DNA of 22,959 bases, from contig CAKOKV010000001.1 of the NCBI GenBank assembly GCA_934095805.1, positions 1 to 22,959 of the forward strand, read 5' to 3'. The position numbers were made by a program, and so were the translations under genes. Source of the DNA: an uncultured Bacilli bacterium (GTDB taxonomy: Bacteria > Bacillota_I > Bacilli_A > RF39 > UBA660). Shown one piece after another: positions 14,004 through 22,940 of this stretch. Under the pieces are notes generated by a model. It searched no databases. It saw only the letters and a program-made list of their open reading frames with translations, and was not told the DNA's origin. Within the stretch, counting starts at the first letter, position 1; every line of letters starts with the position of its first letter.

Positions 14004-17000
14004 ATGACTGAAAAAATAACTTTAGAGCAATTCGAGCAAATTAAAAGTCAATTATTAGCTTTAGCAAAAGGTTATGAGGCTTCTTATGAAGAACATAAAA
14101 ATGATGTTAATTATGATAGTGCTGCAGAAGAACAAAGAGTTGCTGGAGAATATCTTAGACTACAAGACCAATTATTAAGCTATGATTTAAGTAATATTCC
14201 TTTTGAGGCATGGGAGGGTTTTACAGTAGTATCTGATGCAGAACATAAAGCAGATTTTTCTAAAACAAAAGCTAATATAGATTTTAAGTTAATAGAATAT
14301 TATGGAAATGGTAATTTTAAAGGATGTAACATCAGAAATCTAGATAATATTCAAACTTATATAAATTCTAATGATTTTGATGAAAAAACAATTCAAATGA
14401 ATCCTTTATTGTTTTTAACTGATATTTTTAGTACTGAATTTAAAAATAAATATTATAACTGCTCATTAACCATTGATGATTTATCTAATTTATCTTCTCT
14501 ACAACTAGAAGAAATAAAACAAAAAAATTTGAAATCACATGTTGTTACAACAAATAATTTTCAATTGATGTTAGATCTTTTAGGATTAGAAAAAAATATT
14601 GATTTTTATAAATTTTCTAAAGAAGATTTTTATATTTTCAGTAAAATGATGCCTATGTGTATGTCAGAGTTTTATAACGATAAACAAGGTATATCAACAG
14701 TCACAGAATTTGAACAAGAATTAAAAAATATGGATGTTTCGGAATTTAAAAATGCTTGCTTTAAAAGAATCAGACAACAAATCACTAATACAAATATGTT
14801 ATTTTTAACAAAAAAATATCCAAAAGAGTTTATAAATGAAAACCCAGATCTCTTTTTAGTAAATGTTAATATTCCAGAGGAAGTTAAAAAAAGATTTTTC
14901 GATAGAAAATTAAAAATACAAGATTTACTTGAATATAAAGACATATTCAAAAATATTCCAGTTGATTACTTTATGGATCCCGCAATTTATATTGATCTAT
15001 TCATTAGAAATAATTTTGGTTTAGGTAAACTCCAAGAATTAGTTTTTACATATCCAGATGTATTTGGACATATTGCACAAGCAAATAAGCTTTATAGTTT
15101 ATCTAATCTCTTTGTTCCTGGAAAAGATTTAGATACTATGTTCAAGAATGCTATTAAAGAGTATATTTTGGAATATGAATCACCAGTGGTAATTATTAAT
15201 AACAACAGTATTCGAAATACTTATAGTGTTCCTGAATGGGCTTCATCTTTGAATTTAAAGATTATTGATAAATTAAGTTCAACTGATGAGTTACTAAGTT
15301 ATGATGATTCTGTATGTGTACTTGATAAAAAACAAAGAATAATACTTTCTGGTTTTGGTATTGATAATATTATAAAATTTGATCAAGAAACTGGATTCTT
15401 TTCTCATAAAGCATACGATTGGTCACCTGATTTAGAAATGCTTAAAGTACTTGGATCTTATTATAAAGATAGATATAGATTATTAAGTAATGAAGGAATT
15501 GACTTTAAAAACGGAAATTTGACTTATGAAGAATTTAAAGAACAGTTTGCTAAATTTTTGAATTCTGCTAGAATTTTTAATACATTTAAAAATAGTCCAA
15601 ATTATGATTGGGTTACAGGTGAATTTAGAGATAACCATCCAGAACTTTTTGTGGACATGGATGCTCCAAAAGAACTAAAGGATGCATTTTATAAAAATTT
15701 GCTAAATCCAGATTTTTTGTGTCAACATAAAGATTGTGTTAAGTATTTAGTAGATAAAGATTTGCAAAGTATTATAAAGGCATCAATAACATTAAATCTC
15801 CCTGGTTTAGATGATGGTCATGGAATGATGTTACCTAACTCTGTTAATTTTATGGATGAATACATTTCACGATATGGTAATGAAAAATTCTTAGAGTTGT
15901 GTTCTAAATATGGAGCTGCTCTTTCTAAAATAACTATTCAAAGTTTAAATGGCGAGATTAATGATGAAAAAGCTATAGAAAAATCATTACGAGAATCAAT
16001 TTATAATAGTATAGTTAGTGGCAATAGTAAACTAGATTATTCATATCTAGCTAATGTTCCAGAAATGATAGAAGAATATCCTAATATATTTATTAATTTA
16101 GATAATTTTAATACTATTACAGCAGAAGAAAAACAAAATTTAACTAATAGATTTTATACTGGACAATTAGACTTTGATGATATAAAAAAACACCCAGAAC
16201 TTATTGAAGCACTAAAAGATAAAAATTTATTTATTGCATTTGGCGATAAAAATGGTATTAATTTTAATAATAGAATATTATTAGATACAGGTCGTAATCG
16301 TATTTCCAATAAAAGATATAGTGATTTAGAATTATTAAAAGTATATGGTAATGAAAAGTTCTTAGAATTGTGTACTAAATATGGAAGATATATGGATGGT
16401 ATTGGTCAATATATAAGTAAAGACATTACTATAAGAAATGGAAAATATATTAATTTTGCTCAAGATGATATCGACTTTAAAAATGGTATAAGTGTTGATG
16501 AAATATCTAAAATGATTGAAAACATGATTACTAAGGAAAGTAAACTTGGTAATATAGCTTATTATCCAGAAGATGCTCCTGAATTTTTAAAGATAAATAA
16601 TCCTGAATTATTTTTAGATGATGATGCCCCAAAAGAATTAAAAAATGCTTTTTATAATTACAATTATGTATATACAAACCATATGTCATTTAAAACATTA
16701 AAAGAACATAAAGAATGGTTACCATATTTAAAAGGTAAATCAATAGTTACTCCATTACTAAGATGTAGTTATCAAAAAGAAGATTTAATAAAATATTTAG
16801 ATGTATTCGGTGAAGAAAAAGGTATAAAATTAGGAATTAATAGAGCTGAAACAGTTGATGAAATGATAAAGTCACATCAAATAGAACTGATGAAAGATTG
16901 GTATGACAAAACTGGTGGAAAGTTTCTTCCTGATTTTGTAGTAATGCAAAACTTTGATATTAATGAAGCAGATAAATTTTTGACATCTGGTCAAAATTGG

Positions 17001-19043
17001 AGTAATTTAATGAAAATCAAGAGTTTCGCTACTAATGCTGAAGCAAGAGATGCTATGCTTAAACTTGCCTATTCTTTCGGTGCTTTTGATCAAGATCAAA
17101 GAGGATTTAAAAAACTTCAAGATTTATTAACTGATTTACCTAAAAAAATTGATGCTGAACAAGGATATATTTTTGAACAACTTGATAATCAAATAAGTAA
17201 ATATAGTCAAAAAGAGGTTTATTATGGTGTAAAATCGATATCTTACATAGGTGATGATGGTAAAATTCATACCACTATTGAATCTTCCCCTACAATTAAT
17301 GCAGAGGAAGCATATCAACGAATGATTAATCATGTAAGAAATGCTAATTTTGTTGATTTATTTGACAATAAAACTTTATTAAATCTTTTAGAATCACTAA
17401 AAAAAGAAAATGTTAATATTGACTTTTCTAAAGATATTTTTAGTCAACTTTATCGTAAAGATGATGATGGATCATATACACTAACTATTAATACTCAAAG
17501 TTATCCAAAATCTACCCAAGCTATTAGAGATATTTTTGAAAAATTTAGAGATTTACCAATGCTTACACCTGATAGAGCTCATCAATTATTTGGTGGCTTT
17601 GAATTAAAGTATGATCCTGACTTTAGAGAATTCTTACTTTCAAATATGGATAAAATTATGAATAATCCAGAATATGTAAGTATGGTTGCTAATATTCAAA
17701 AACAATTTTCTGATATTAAAACTGTAAATAGCAATAGAGCCTTAACTTGGGAGCTAGCTGTTAGTTATGTTCAAGAAAATAAATTTACTTCTGTTAATGT
17801 TGGTAATGAACGAGCTGCTGAAATATCAGCTATTGCCGGATATAGTCAAGAAGATTTTAATAAATTACAACAAATATATAACTATGGTAAACAAAGAACT
17901 TTCAGTAGTATTCCTAGAATTGAACAAAATGTTAAAAAAGTAAGTGGGAATTATACATATGAAACATTAAGACTTGATGATCCGTTAGCTATGGCGATTG
18001 GTACTTTAACTGATTGCTGTCAAGAATTAAATGATTGTGCTGAAGTATGCATGGAACATAGTATGGTTGATAAAAATGGTCGTGTATTTGTTATAAGAGA
18101 TGATAAAGGAAATATAGTTGCTCAAAGTTGGGTATGGAGAAATAAAGATGTATTATGTTTTGATAATATAGAAATACCTGATAAAACATTTACTAGAATT
18201 TCTAGAGAACATCCTGAATTAGGAAGAACAGGATTTACAAGTGAAATATTCGATATATATAAACAAGCTGCACATGATTTAATTGAAGAAGACGAAAAAG
18301 TATATAGAAAAATGCTTGAAAGCGGTAAAATTTCTCAAGAACAATATGATGGTTTAAGACTAGGAAAAGTCACTGTTGGTCTTGGATATAATGATATTGC
18401 CGAATCATTAAAGCAAAAATCTATTGTTGATAAAGGGCATATTTCGAGACCTTTACCTTTTACAGAGCCTATAAAACTTAAAAGAGGTTTATATACAGCT
18501 GATTCTACAACACAATATATTTTAGAAGAAAGAGATGATAGAAAAACATTTAATGGTGAAACTATTACTCCACACAATGATACTTATATTGAATATGATG
18601 ATCACAACTTTACAAATAAATCTTTAACTACATTAGAAAAATTGGAACTTGTAACTAAAGAAGATCCAAGAAGATTAGCAACTGCCATTGGTGATTATGC
18701 TGATAGTGAACATTTAGTAACAGAATTAGCTAGTAATTATGGTTTAAATCCAGAAACAACTAGAATAATTATGCACCCTAACTTTGCTATTATATATGAT
18801 AAAAATAATGGTAGAACTAAAATTGGTGATTTATTATTTAATACTAGAATTGATAATGGAGATCAACAAATTAATATAGAAAATCAAGTCGTAATGCAAA
18901 TTAGATTAGCTTTAGATCAATTGTCAGATGGTGAATATATCGATATATCAAATCTAAATGAAAAGCAAAAAGAAATGTATGCTAAAGCAATGGAATTAAC
19001 TGATGAAATGGATATAGAAAGAGGTGTTAGCTATGGAAGATAA
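14004..19043 (+). CDS. Giant cytoplasmic repeat protein (1679 aa) with C-terminal Cys-Cys-Gln domain
   Basis: I do not recognise the full protein. It has no signal peptide or TM segment. The N-terminal ~70 residues are predicted helical/coiled-coil. Degenerate repeats follow, built around NPELFLDDDAPKELKNAFY-type motifs at about residues 134, 281, 546, 693 and 867. Each is followed by an H/K-rich 'LKEHKEWLPYLKGK' stretch. A second repeat motif, YGNEKFLELC(S/T)KYG, occurs at about 624 and 781. Around 1315-1390 lies a compact domain with TDCCQELNDC, FVIRDDKGNIVAQSWVWR and FDNIE, faintly like the C-terminal part of PcfJ-type proteins. The final ~280 residues are unassigned. ATG 14004 is chosen over an in-frame TTG 13989 because GGCGGTG is placed for it. 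The next gene overlaps its end by 11 nt. Confidence 0.85.
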   Translation: MTEKITLEQFEQIKSQLLALAKGYEASYEEHKNDVNYDSAAEEQRVAGEYLRLQDQLLSYDLSNIPFEAWEGFTVVSDAEHKADFSKTKANIDFKLIEYYGNGNFKGCNIRNLDNIQTYINSNDFDEKTIQMNPLLFLTDIFSTEFKNKYYNCSLTIDDLSNLSSLQLEEIKQKNLKSHVVTTNNFQLMLDLLGLEKNIDFYKFSKEDFYIFSKMMPMCMSEFYNDKQGISTVTEFEQELKNMDVSEFKNACFKRIRQQITNTNMLFLTKKYPKEFINENPDLFLVNVNIPEEVKKRFFDRKLKIQDLLEYKDIFKNIPVDYFMDPAIYIDLFIRNNFGLGKLQELVFTYPDVFGHIAQANKLYSLSNLFVPGKDLDTMFKNAIKEYILEYESPVVIINNNSIRNTYSVPEWASSLNLKIIDKLSSTDELLSYDDSVCVLDKKQRIILSGFGIDNIIKFDQETGFFSHKAYDWSPDLEMLKVLGSYYKDRYRLLSNEGIDFKNGNLTYEEFKEQFAKFLNSARIFNTFKNSPNYDWVTGEFRDNHPELFVDMDAPKELKDAFYKNLLNPDFLCQHKDCVKYLVDKDLQSIIKASITLNLPGLDDGHGMMLPNSVNFMDEYISRYGNEKFLELCSKYGAALSKITIQSLNGEINDEKAIEKSLRESIYNSIVSGNSKLDYSYLANVPEMIEEYPNIFINLDNFNTITAEEKQNLTNRFYTGQLDFDDIKKHPELIEALKDKNLFIAFGDKNGINFNNRILLDTGRNRISNKRYSDLELLKVYGNEKFLELCTKYGRYMDGIGQYISKDITIRNGKYINFAQDDIDFKNGISVDEISKMIENMITKESKLGNIAYYPEDAPEFLKINNPELFLDDDAPKELKNAFYNYNYVYTNHMSFKTLKEHKEWLPYLKGKSIVTPLLRCSYQKEDLIKYLDVFGEEKGIKLGINRAETVDEMIKSHQIELMKDWYDKTGGKFLPDFVVMQNFDINEADKFLTSGQNWSNLMKIKSFATNAEARDAMLKLAYSFGAFDQDQRGFKKLQDLLTDLPKKIDAEQGYIFEQLDNQISKYSQKEVYYGVKSISYIGDDGKIHTTIESSPTINAEEAYQRMINHVRNANFVDLFDNKTLLNLLESLKKENVNIDFSKDIFSQLYRKDDDGSYTLTINTQSYPKSTQAIRDIFEKFRDLPMLTPDRAHQLFGGFELKYDPDFREFLLSNMDKIMNNPEYVSMVANIQKQFSDIKTVNSNRALTWELAVSYVQENKFTSVNVGNERAAEISAIAGYSQEDFNKLQQIYNYGKQRTFSSIPRIEQNVKKVSGNYTYETLRLDDPLAMAIGTLTDCCQELNDCAEVCMEHSMVDKNGRVFVIRDDKGNIVAQSWVWRNKDVLCFDNIEIPDKTFTRISREHPELGRTGFTSEIFDIYKQAAHDLIEEDEKVYRKMLESGKISQEQYDGLRLGKVTVGLGYNDIAESLKQKSIVDKGHISRPLPFTEPIKLKRGLYTADSTTQYILEERDDRKTFNGETITPHNDTYIEYDDHNFTNKSLTTLEKLELVTKEDPRRLATAIGDYADSEHLVTELASNYGLNPETTRIIMHPNFAIIYDKNNGRTKIGDLLFNTRIDNGDQQINIENQVVMQIRLALDQLSDGEYIDISNLNEKQKEMYAKAMELTDEMDIERGVSYGR
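15872..16385 (+). repeat. Near-identical 43-bp direct repeat inside the giant gene
   Basis: 15872-15914 and 16343-16385 match at 40 of 43 positions and both encode YGNEKFLELC(S/T)KYG. Their offset is 471 nt, or 157 codons, so the repeat is in frame. This points to duplication of a module of roughly 150-175 codons within the gene. Confidence 0.8.
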
Positions 19044-20058
19044 TAATATTAATAAAATTATGTCAAATGCTTTAACTGTAAATAAAGATTCATTAAGTAA
19101 AAATATAAAAGATATTATAAATCAAATAAAAATTGCTATAGAAGCAAATAAAGATAATATTGAAAATGCAAGCAGTATAGATAAAAATAATGACAATGGT
19201 TTTATATTAAATTTTGATATTATTAATAATATATTTTCAAATATAGAAAAAGAAAATACTTTATATGGGGATGTTACTCTTTCACAAAAAGATGATGATA
19301 AAAAAATAATCTATGGAACACAGATAATGGACTATGGAAATGTTGTTGTTATCAGCGATGGAAATCCTTATGTTATTATAGAATTAGCTTTAAGAAATAT
19401 AATGGCTGGTAATACAACAATATTTACAAACGATAAATTTATGTTTGGAACCAATCAGTTATTAATTCAAATTATTCAAAATGTTTTAGAACAATTTAAT
19501 ATTTCTAAGTATTTAGTACAAATATATATTACAAATAATTTTGATGAAATATTATCTAATTTTGCAAATATAGATTTAGTTATATGTATAGGTAATCGTA
19601 ATTTACAAAACATGATTTTAAATAAATCTAAAAATAAAACTATTATTAGCGGATATGAAAATTTCGATTTATATGTTGAAGATACAACTCATTTAGAATT
19701 TATAAATAAAATAATTAATTCAGGATTAAATATTCAGTTATATATAAATGAAAATACTAATTTAGATTATTCTAATTCTATAATAGTAAGTGATATTGAT
19801 GAAGCCATTGCTCAAATAAATTATAATGGTAACAAGTATAGTTCTGCTATATTTACTAGTTCAACAGAAAATGCTTCAAAATTTATTAAGCAAGTAAAAT
19901 CAAAAATAGTAACTATTAATACAAGTCCTACTATCGAAAGAATAATAGATATTAAGCAATCTGATTTAACTATTGAAAAGACTATAATATATCCATTTAG
20001 TTTTAAATTTGATGGTAACAATGATATTGCACAAATAACAGATGATGGTTTAAAGTAA
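19033..20058 (+). CDS. ProA/aldehyde-dehydrogenase-fold pseudoenzyme
   Basis: This 341-aa protein is about 75 residues shorter than typical gamma-glutamyl phosphate reductase (ProA). The N-terminal helices, then YGNVVVISDGNPYVIIELAL (101-120) and NIMAGNTTIF (122-131), follow ProA's Rossmann-like cofactor domain. IDLVICIGNR (180-189) sits where ProA has IDLVIPRGG, and FDLYVED where it has CHVYVD. DIDEAIAQINYNGNKYSSAI (254-273) and KIVTINTSPT match ProA's C-terminal signatures. The segment between about 225 and 250, which normally carries the catalytic Cys, is shortened and has none. The only Cys is C185. The protein is therefore unlikely to reduce glutamyl phosphate. ATG 19033 follows GAGGTG (19021-19026) and overlaps the giant gene by 11 nt, giving coupling. 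A terminator follows. Confidence 0.8.
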   Translation: MEDNNINKIMSNALTVNKDSLSKNIKDIINQIKIAIEANKDNIENASSIDKNNDNGFILNFDIINNIFSNIEKENTLYGDVTLSQKDDDKKIIYGTQIMDYGNVVVISDGNPYVIIELALRNIMAGNTTIFTNDKFMFGTNQLLIQIIQNVLEQFNISKYLVQIYITNNFDEILSNFANIDLVICIGNRNLQNMILNKSKNKTIISGYENFDLYVEDTTHLEFINKIINSGLNIQLYINENTNLDYSNSIIVSDIDEAIAQINYNGNKYSSAIFTSSTENASKFIKQVKSKIVTINTSPTIERIIDIKQSDLTIEKTIIYPFSFKFDGNNDIAQITDDGLK

Positions 20059-20076
20059 TAAGCCATCATCTTTTTT
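20041..20076 (+). terminator. Terminator of the giant-protein operon
   Basis: GATGATGG (20041-20048) pairs with CCATCATC (20063-20070). A further T-G/T-A extension is possible, and T6 follows at 20071-20076. The stem starts inside the coding region. Confidence 0.85.
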
Positions 20077-20140
20077 GTCTTGTTATTTAACATAGAAAAA
20101 GTATTATCTTTATGATAAACTAAAAATAGATAGTGTATAT

Positions 20141-20180
20141 CCTTAGATTAAATAAATAATATAGTGTATTTATACTAAGG
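20141..20180 (+). promoter_or_regulatory. Imperfect 14-bp palindrome in the leader of the 912-aa gene
   Basis: CCTTAGATTAAATA (20141-20154) faces TATTTATACTAAGG (20167-20180): CCTTAG/CTAAGG and TAAATA/TATTTA pair, with two mismatched positions between. The right arm ends at the AAGG of AAGGTGAAAGGCGG, so it could be a protein-binding site or could restrict ribosome access. A 9-bp direct repeat (ATAGTGTAT) occurs at 20130 and 20161. No standard promoter is clear in 20077-20201. Confidence 0.35.
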
Positions 20181-20201
20181 TGAAAGGCGGTAGAATTAAT
20201 T

Positions 20202-22940
20202 GTGGATTTGAAAGAACTTTATGAAAAAACTATAGAAGAAGGAAAAACTTTTATATTAACAGAAGATATGATTGGTGTTGAAATTAAAAATATAGATAAA
20301 CCTATCCGATCATTAGATGATTTGGTTATGGTTCACAAAACTAATTATTTTCCATATGGTGCAGTTAAGACACCATTTGAAACAAAAAAAACTGCTGATT
20401 GGACCATTAAATGTACTATTGATGGGGAGGAAAAGACATATATAATACCATTTAAGAGCTATAGAAATACTGCTCACTTTTGTTTGAATGGGGCCGTTAA
20501 ATCTCATACCTATGGTGGATGGGATGAAACTAAATATGCTATTTTCATGCCCTTAGCAAAAAATAAAGATAAAATTATTGCTGGTACAGAATGTGATTTA
20601 TTTAGTTGGGGTAGTGTTCCAATTACCGATAATGGTTATATATTATGTCCTAAAAATGAACTGGATATGATGAGAGAAGCTAATCCTACTGCTCATATTG
20701 TTGGATATGAAGGTACTTCTGTCTCTCCTTATGTCAATGTTTTTTTAAATAATATATTAGAATATAAATATAAACCACCAACTCAGGAATCAAGAGAATG
20801 GGATAGCGGAAACAGTGAAGACCATAGAACTGTAACCAAACTAATACAAGAAAATGGTTGGAAATATACTAGTCATAATGGTACATCATGGGATTATGAT
20901 GATCTCACACAACAATATACGGATGTGTTAACTGGATGGTTGAAAACAATTGTTAATGAAAAGATATTATACTCTGCACACAATATAGATGAAATAAAGA
21001 AAACTATTATTGATATTTTTGATATTGTTAATCTTCTAAGCGGATTTGGCTATGCCGGAGCTTTTAATAATGAAAATAGATTTTCGATTATTTGTAAAAT
21101 GGTTAAATCTGAAACTGGTATTGACTTAAGCCATTTTGCTGGAACAAAAACACTAGAAGATTTCTATTTGATAAATCGAGATTTTGCTCAATCTACTGTT
21201 GCCGATTATATTATTAATGAATTACGAATAAGAGCCTTAAAAGAAAAAGTACAAACTGGAAAGATGACTGAAGAAGACATTTTTGAATTAAATTATTATA
21301 ATGAATTCGGTACTTACTCAAATATTACACCTGAAAGAAGAGAAATATTTAGAAAATTAGAAGATATGCACTCTAAGTCGCTCAAAAAATTATCAAAAGA
21401 TGAAATAGAAATGGTATTAGAAGCAACAAACTTTAAATTACAAAATATAAATAAATTATCAAAAGTTAATCAATATAATTTCAAGTTAATGTACCTTGAT
21501 GAAATAACTGAAGAACAGTCAAAAGATGCAGCTAAGGTTGGAATATATATTAAGCCAATAAAATCTGGGATTTATTTAATCGCTCAAATACCAAATTCTT
21601 GGGATATATATTCAAAGTTAAGTGGTGTAGACATTCGTTCGTTGGAAGACAAATTGAATTATGCAGATGATGCTGAAGCATATGTTATAGGAAAACAAAT
21701 CGCCAACATTCCTAATTGTCATTTGATAGAGTTTAAAGGTCATGGATTTGGTGATATTACTGATTTTGATTTAAGCAAGTGCGATACAGTTGAAGATCTT
21801 GAAATATCAATTATGAAATATGCTGAATGCTTTTCTAAATTTGTTTCAGGTCAAATCGTCGAGTTTAATTCACTTGGCAGCATTTTATCAAAACAAGAAA
21901 ACGATAAAACCCAGGTAATAAATGATCGAACAATTAAGATAAGCGAAATTGTCTACAAATTCGCGGCTTTATCTGGAATTCAAGATAAACAAGTATGTGA
22001 AGATTTAATTTCTAAATTATCTAATTTGAATGTTAATGATTCAATTGATTCAATACTAGTTTCTTTAAAAAATATGTTAGGAAAAGGTTTATTAACGGTT
22101 GAACAAATTATTTCCAATGCGGATTTAATAATTTCTTTAAATCCAGATAAATATAAATCATTTGATGATTTAATAAACAGACTTAAATGGATTGAAAGTA
22201 TGAATATGGAATATCCACGAATGCCTTTAACCGAAAATCATAGACTTGTTGTAGAAGCTTTCGATAAATTTAATGAGTTAATTGGTACACAATTTGATTG
22301 TTTTTATACAGGCGGTCTGATGGGATATTTAGCCACAAATCATGAGCTTGAAAGATACCATGGAGATTTGGATTTATTTATAAATGAAGAACAACTACCT
22401 TTGCTATATTCATTAGTGCAACAAAGCAAAGACTTTGAATTTATAAGTAATATGGATCATAAAGAACAAAGTGGACACGAATTTAAAATAAATTATAAAG
22501 GCACAGAAATGAGTATAGGACTATTCTTATTTAGTCGATTACCAAATAACGAAGTTGTTTTAAAAGATTACTATTATCAAGATCAAAATAAAAGCAATGG
22601 ATTAGTTGTTAATGAAAGTCATCTTTCAGGAAGTTATGCTTCAATGTTATTTTCAACTACTCCAAGAGAACATAATGGATTTTCTTATAAAATGCAGTCA
22701 TTAGAAGGCATATACTATTCAAAGAAAGGATCAAGACCTAAAGATGAATATGATGCTAAAGTAATTGAAAATTATGTAGACATGGGAACAGTTAGTAGAT
22801 TAGATGACGAAAAGAAAAACAATTACACCGTTCAAAATAGAACTTATGATTCTAATATAGTTTCTCAGCTAGATGAGACGATTAGAAATCAAAGTGATGA
22901 TAAAAACATTAGTCAAGAAACTACTTATCAAAGGTTATAA
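20202..22940 (+). CDS. Large protein with unknown N-terminal domain and a nucleotidyltransferase-like C-terminal domain
   Basis: A 912-aa soluble protein with no signal peptide or TM segment. Residues about 40-180 form an unrecognised compact domain (MVHKTNYFPYGAVKTPF, RNTAHFCLNGAVKSHTYGGW, GSVPITDNGYILCP). Residues 200-680 are mostly helical, with the motif IEFKGHGFGDITDFDLS near 509-525. Residues about 695-860 resemble a minimal nucleotidyltransferase fold. FYTGGLMGYL (701-710) precedes RYHGDLDLFI (718-727), in which D722/D724 would be the metal ligands. SRPKDEYDAKVIENY (844-858) then resembles the R-KD-yD helix of AbiEii and lincosamide-type transferases. The expected third carboxylate (around SIGLFLF, 771-777) is not evident. 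The tail (860-912) is Asn/Gln-rich and probably disordered. The start is GTG 20202, 11 nt after AAAGGCGG. Confidence 0.72.
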   Translation: MDLKELYEKTIEEGKTFILTEDMIGVEIKNIDKPIRSLDDLVMVHKTNYFPYGAVKTPFETKKTADWTIKCTIDGEEKTYIIPFKSYRNTAHFCLNGAVKSHTYGGWDETKYAIFMPLAKNKDKIIAGTECDLFSWGSVPITDNGYILCPKNELDMMREANPTAHIVGYEGTSVSPYVNVFLNNILEYKYKPPTQESREWDSGNSEDHRTVTKLIQENGWKYTSHNGTSWDYDDLTQQYTDVLTGWLKTIVNEKILYSAHNIDEIKKTIIDIFDIVNLLSGFGYAGAFNNENRFSIICKMVKSETGIDLSHFAGTKTLEDFYLINRDFAQSTVADYIINELRIRALKEKVQTGKMTEEDIFELNYYNEFGTYSNITPERREIFRKLEDMHSKSLKKLSKDEIEMVLEATNFKLQNINKLSKVNQYNFKLMYLDEITEEQSKDAAKVGIYIKPIKSGIYLIAQIPNSWDIYSKLSGVDIRSLEDKLNYADDAEAYVIGKQIANIPNCHLIEFKGHGFGDITDFDLSKCDTVEDLEISIMKYAECFSKFVSGQIVEFNSLGSILSKQENDKTQVINDRTIKISEIVYKFAALSGIQDKQVCEDLISKLSNLNVNDSIDSILVSLKNMLGKGLLTVEQIISNADLIISLNPDKYKSFDDLINRLKWIESMNMEYPRMPLTENHRLVVEAFDKFNELIGTQFDCFYTGGLMGYLATNHELERYHGDLDLFINEEQLPLLYSLVQQSKDFEFISNMDHKEQSGHEFKINYKGTEMSIGLFLFSRLPNNEVVLKDYYYQDQNKSNGLVVNESHLSGSYASMLFSTTPREHNGFSYKMQSLEGIYYSKKGSRPKDEYDAKVIENYVDMGTVSRLDDEKKNNYTVQNRTYDSNIVSQLDETIRNQSDDKNISQETTYQRL

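Noticed and set aside
14004..20058. Giant gene plus ProA-like gene as part of a prophage
   Set aside because: No integrase, terminase, capsid or attachment-site features were seen, and base composition matches the neighbours.
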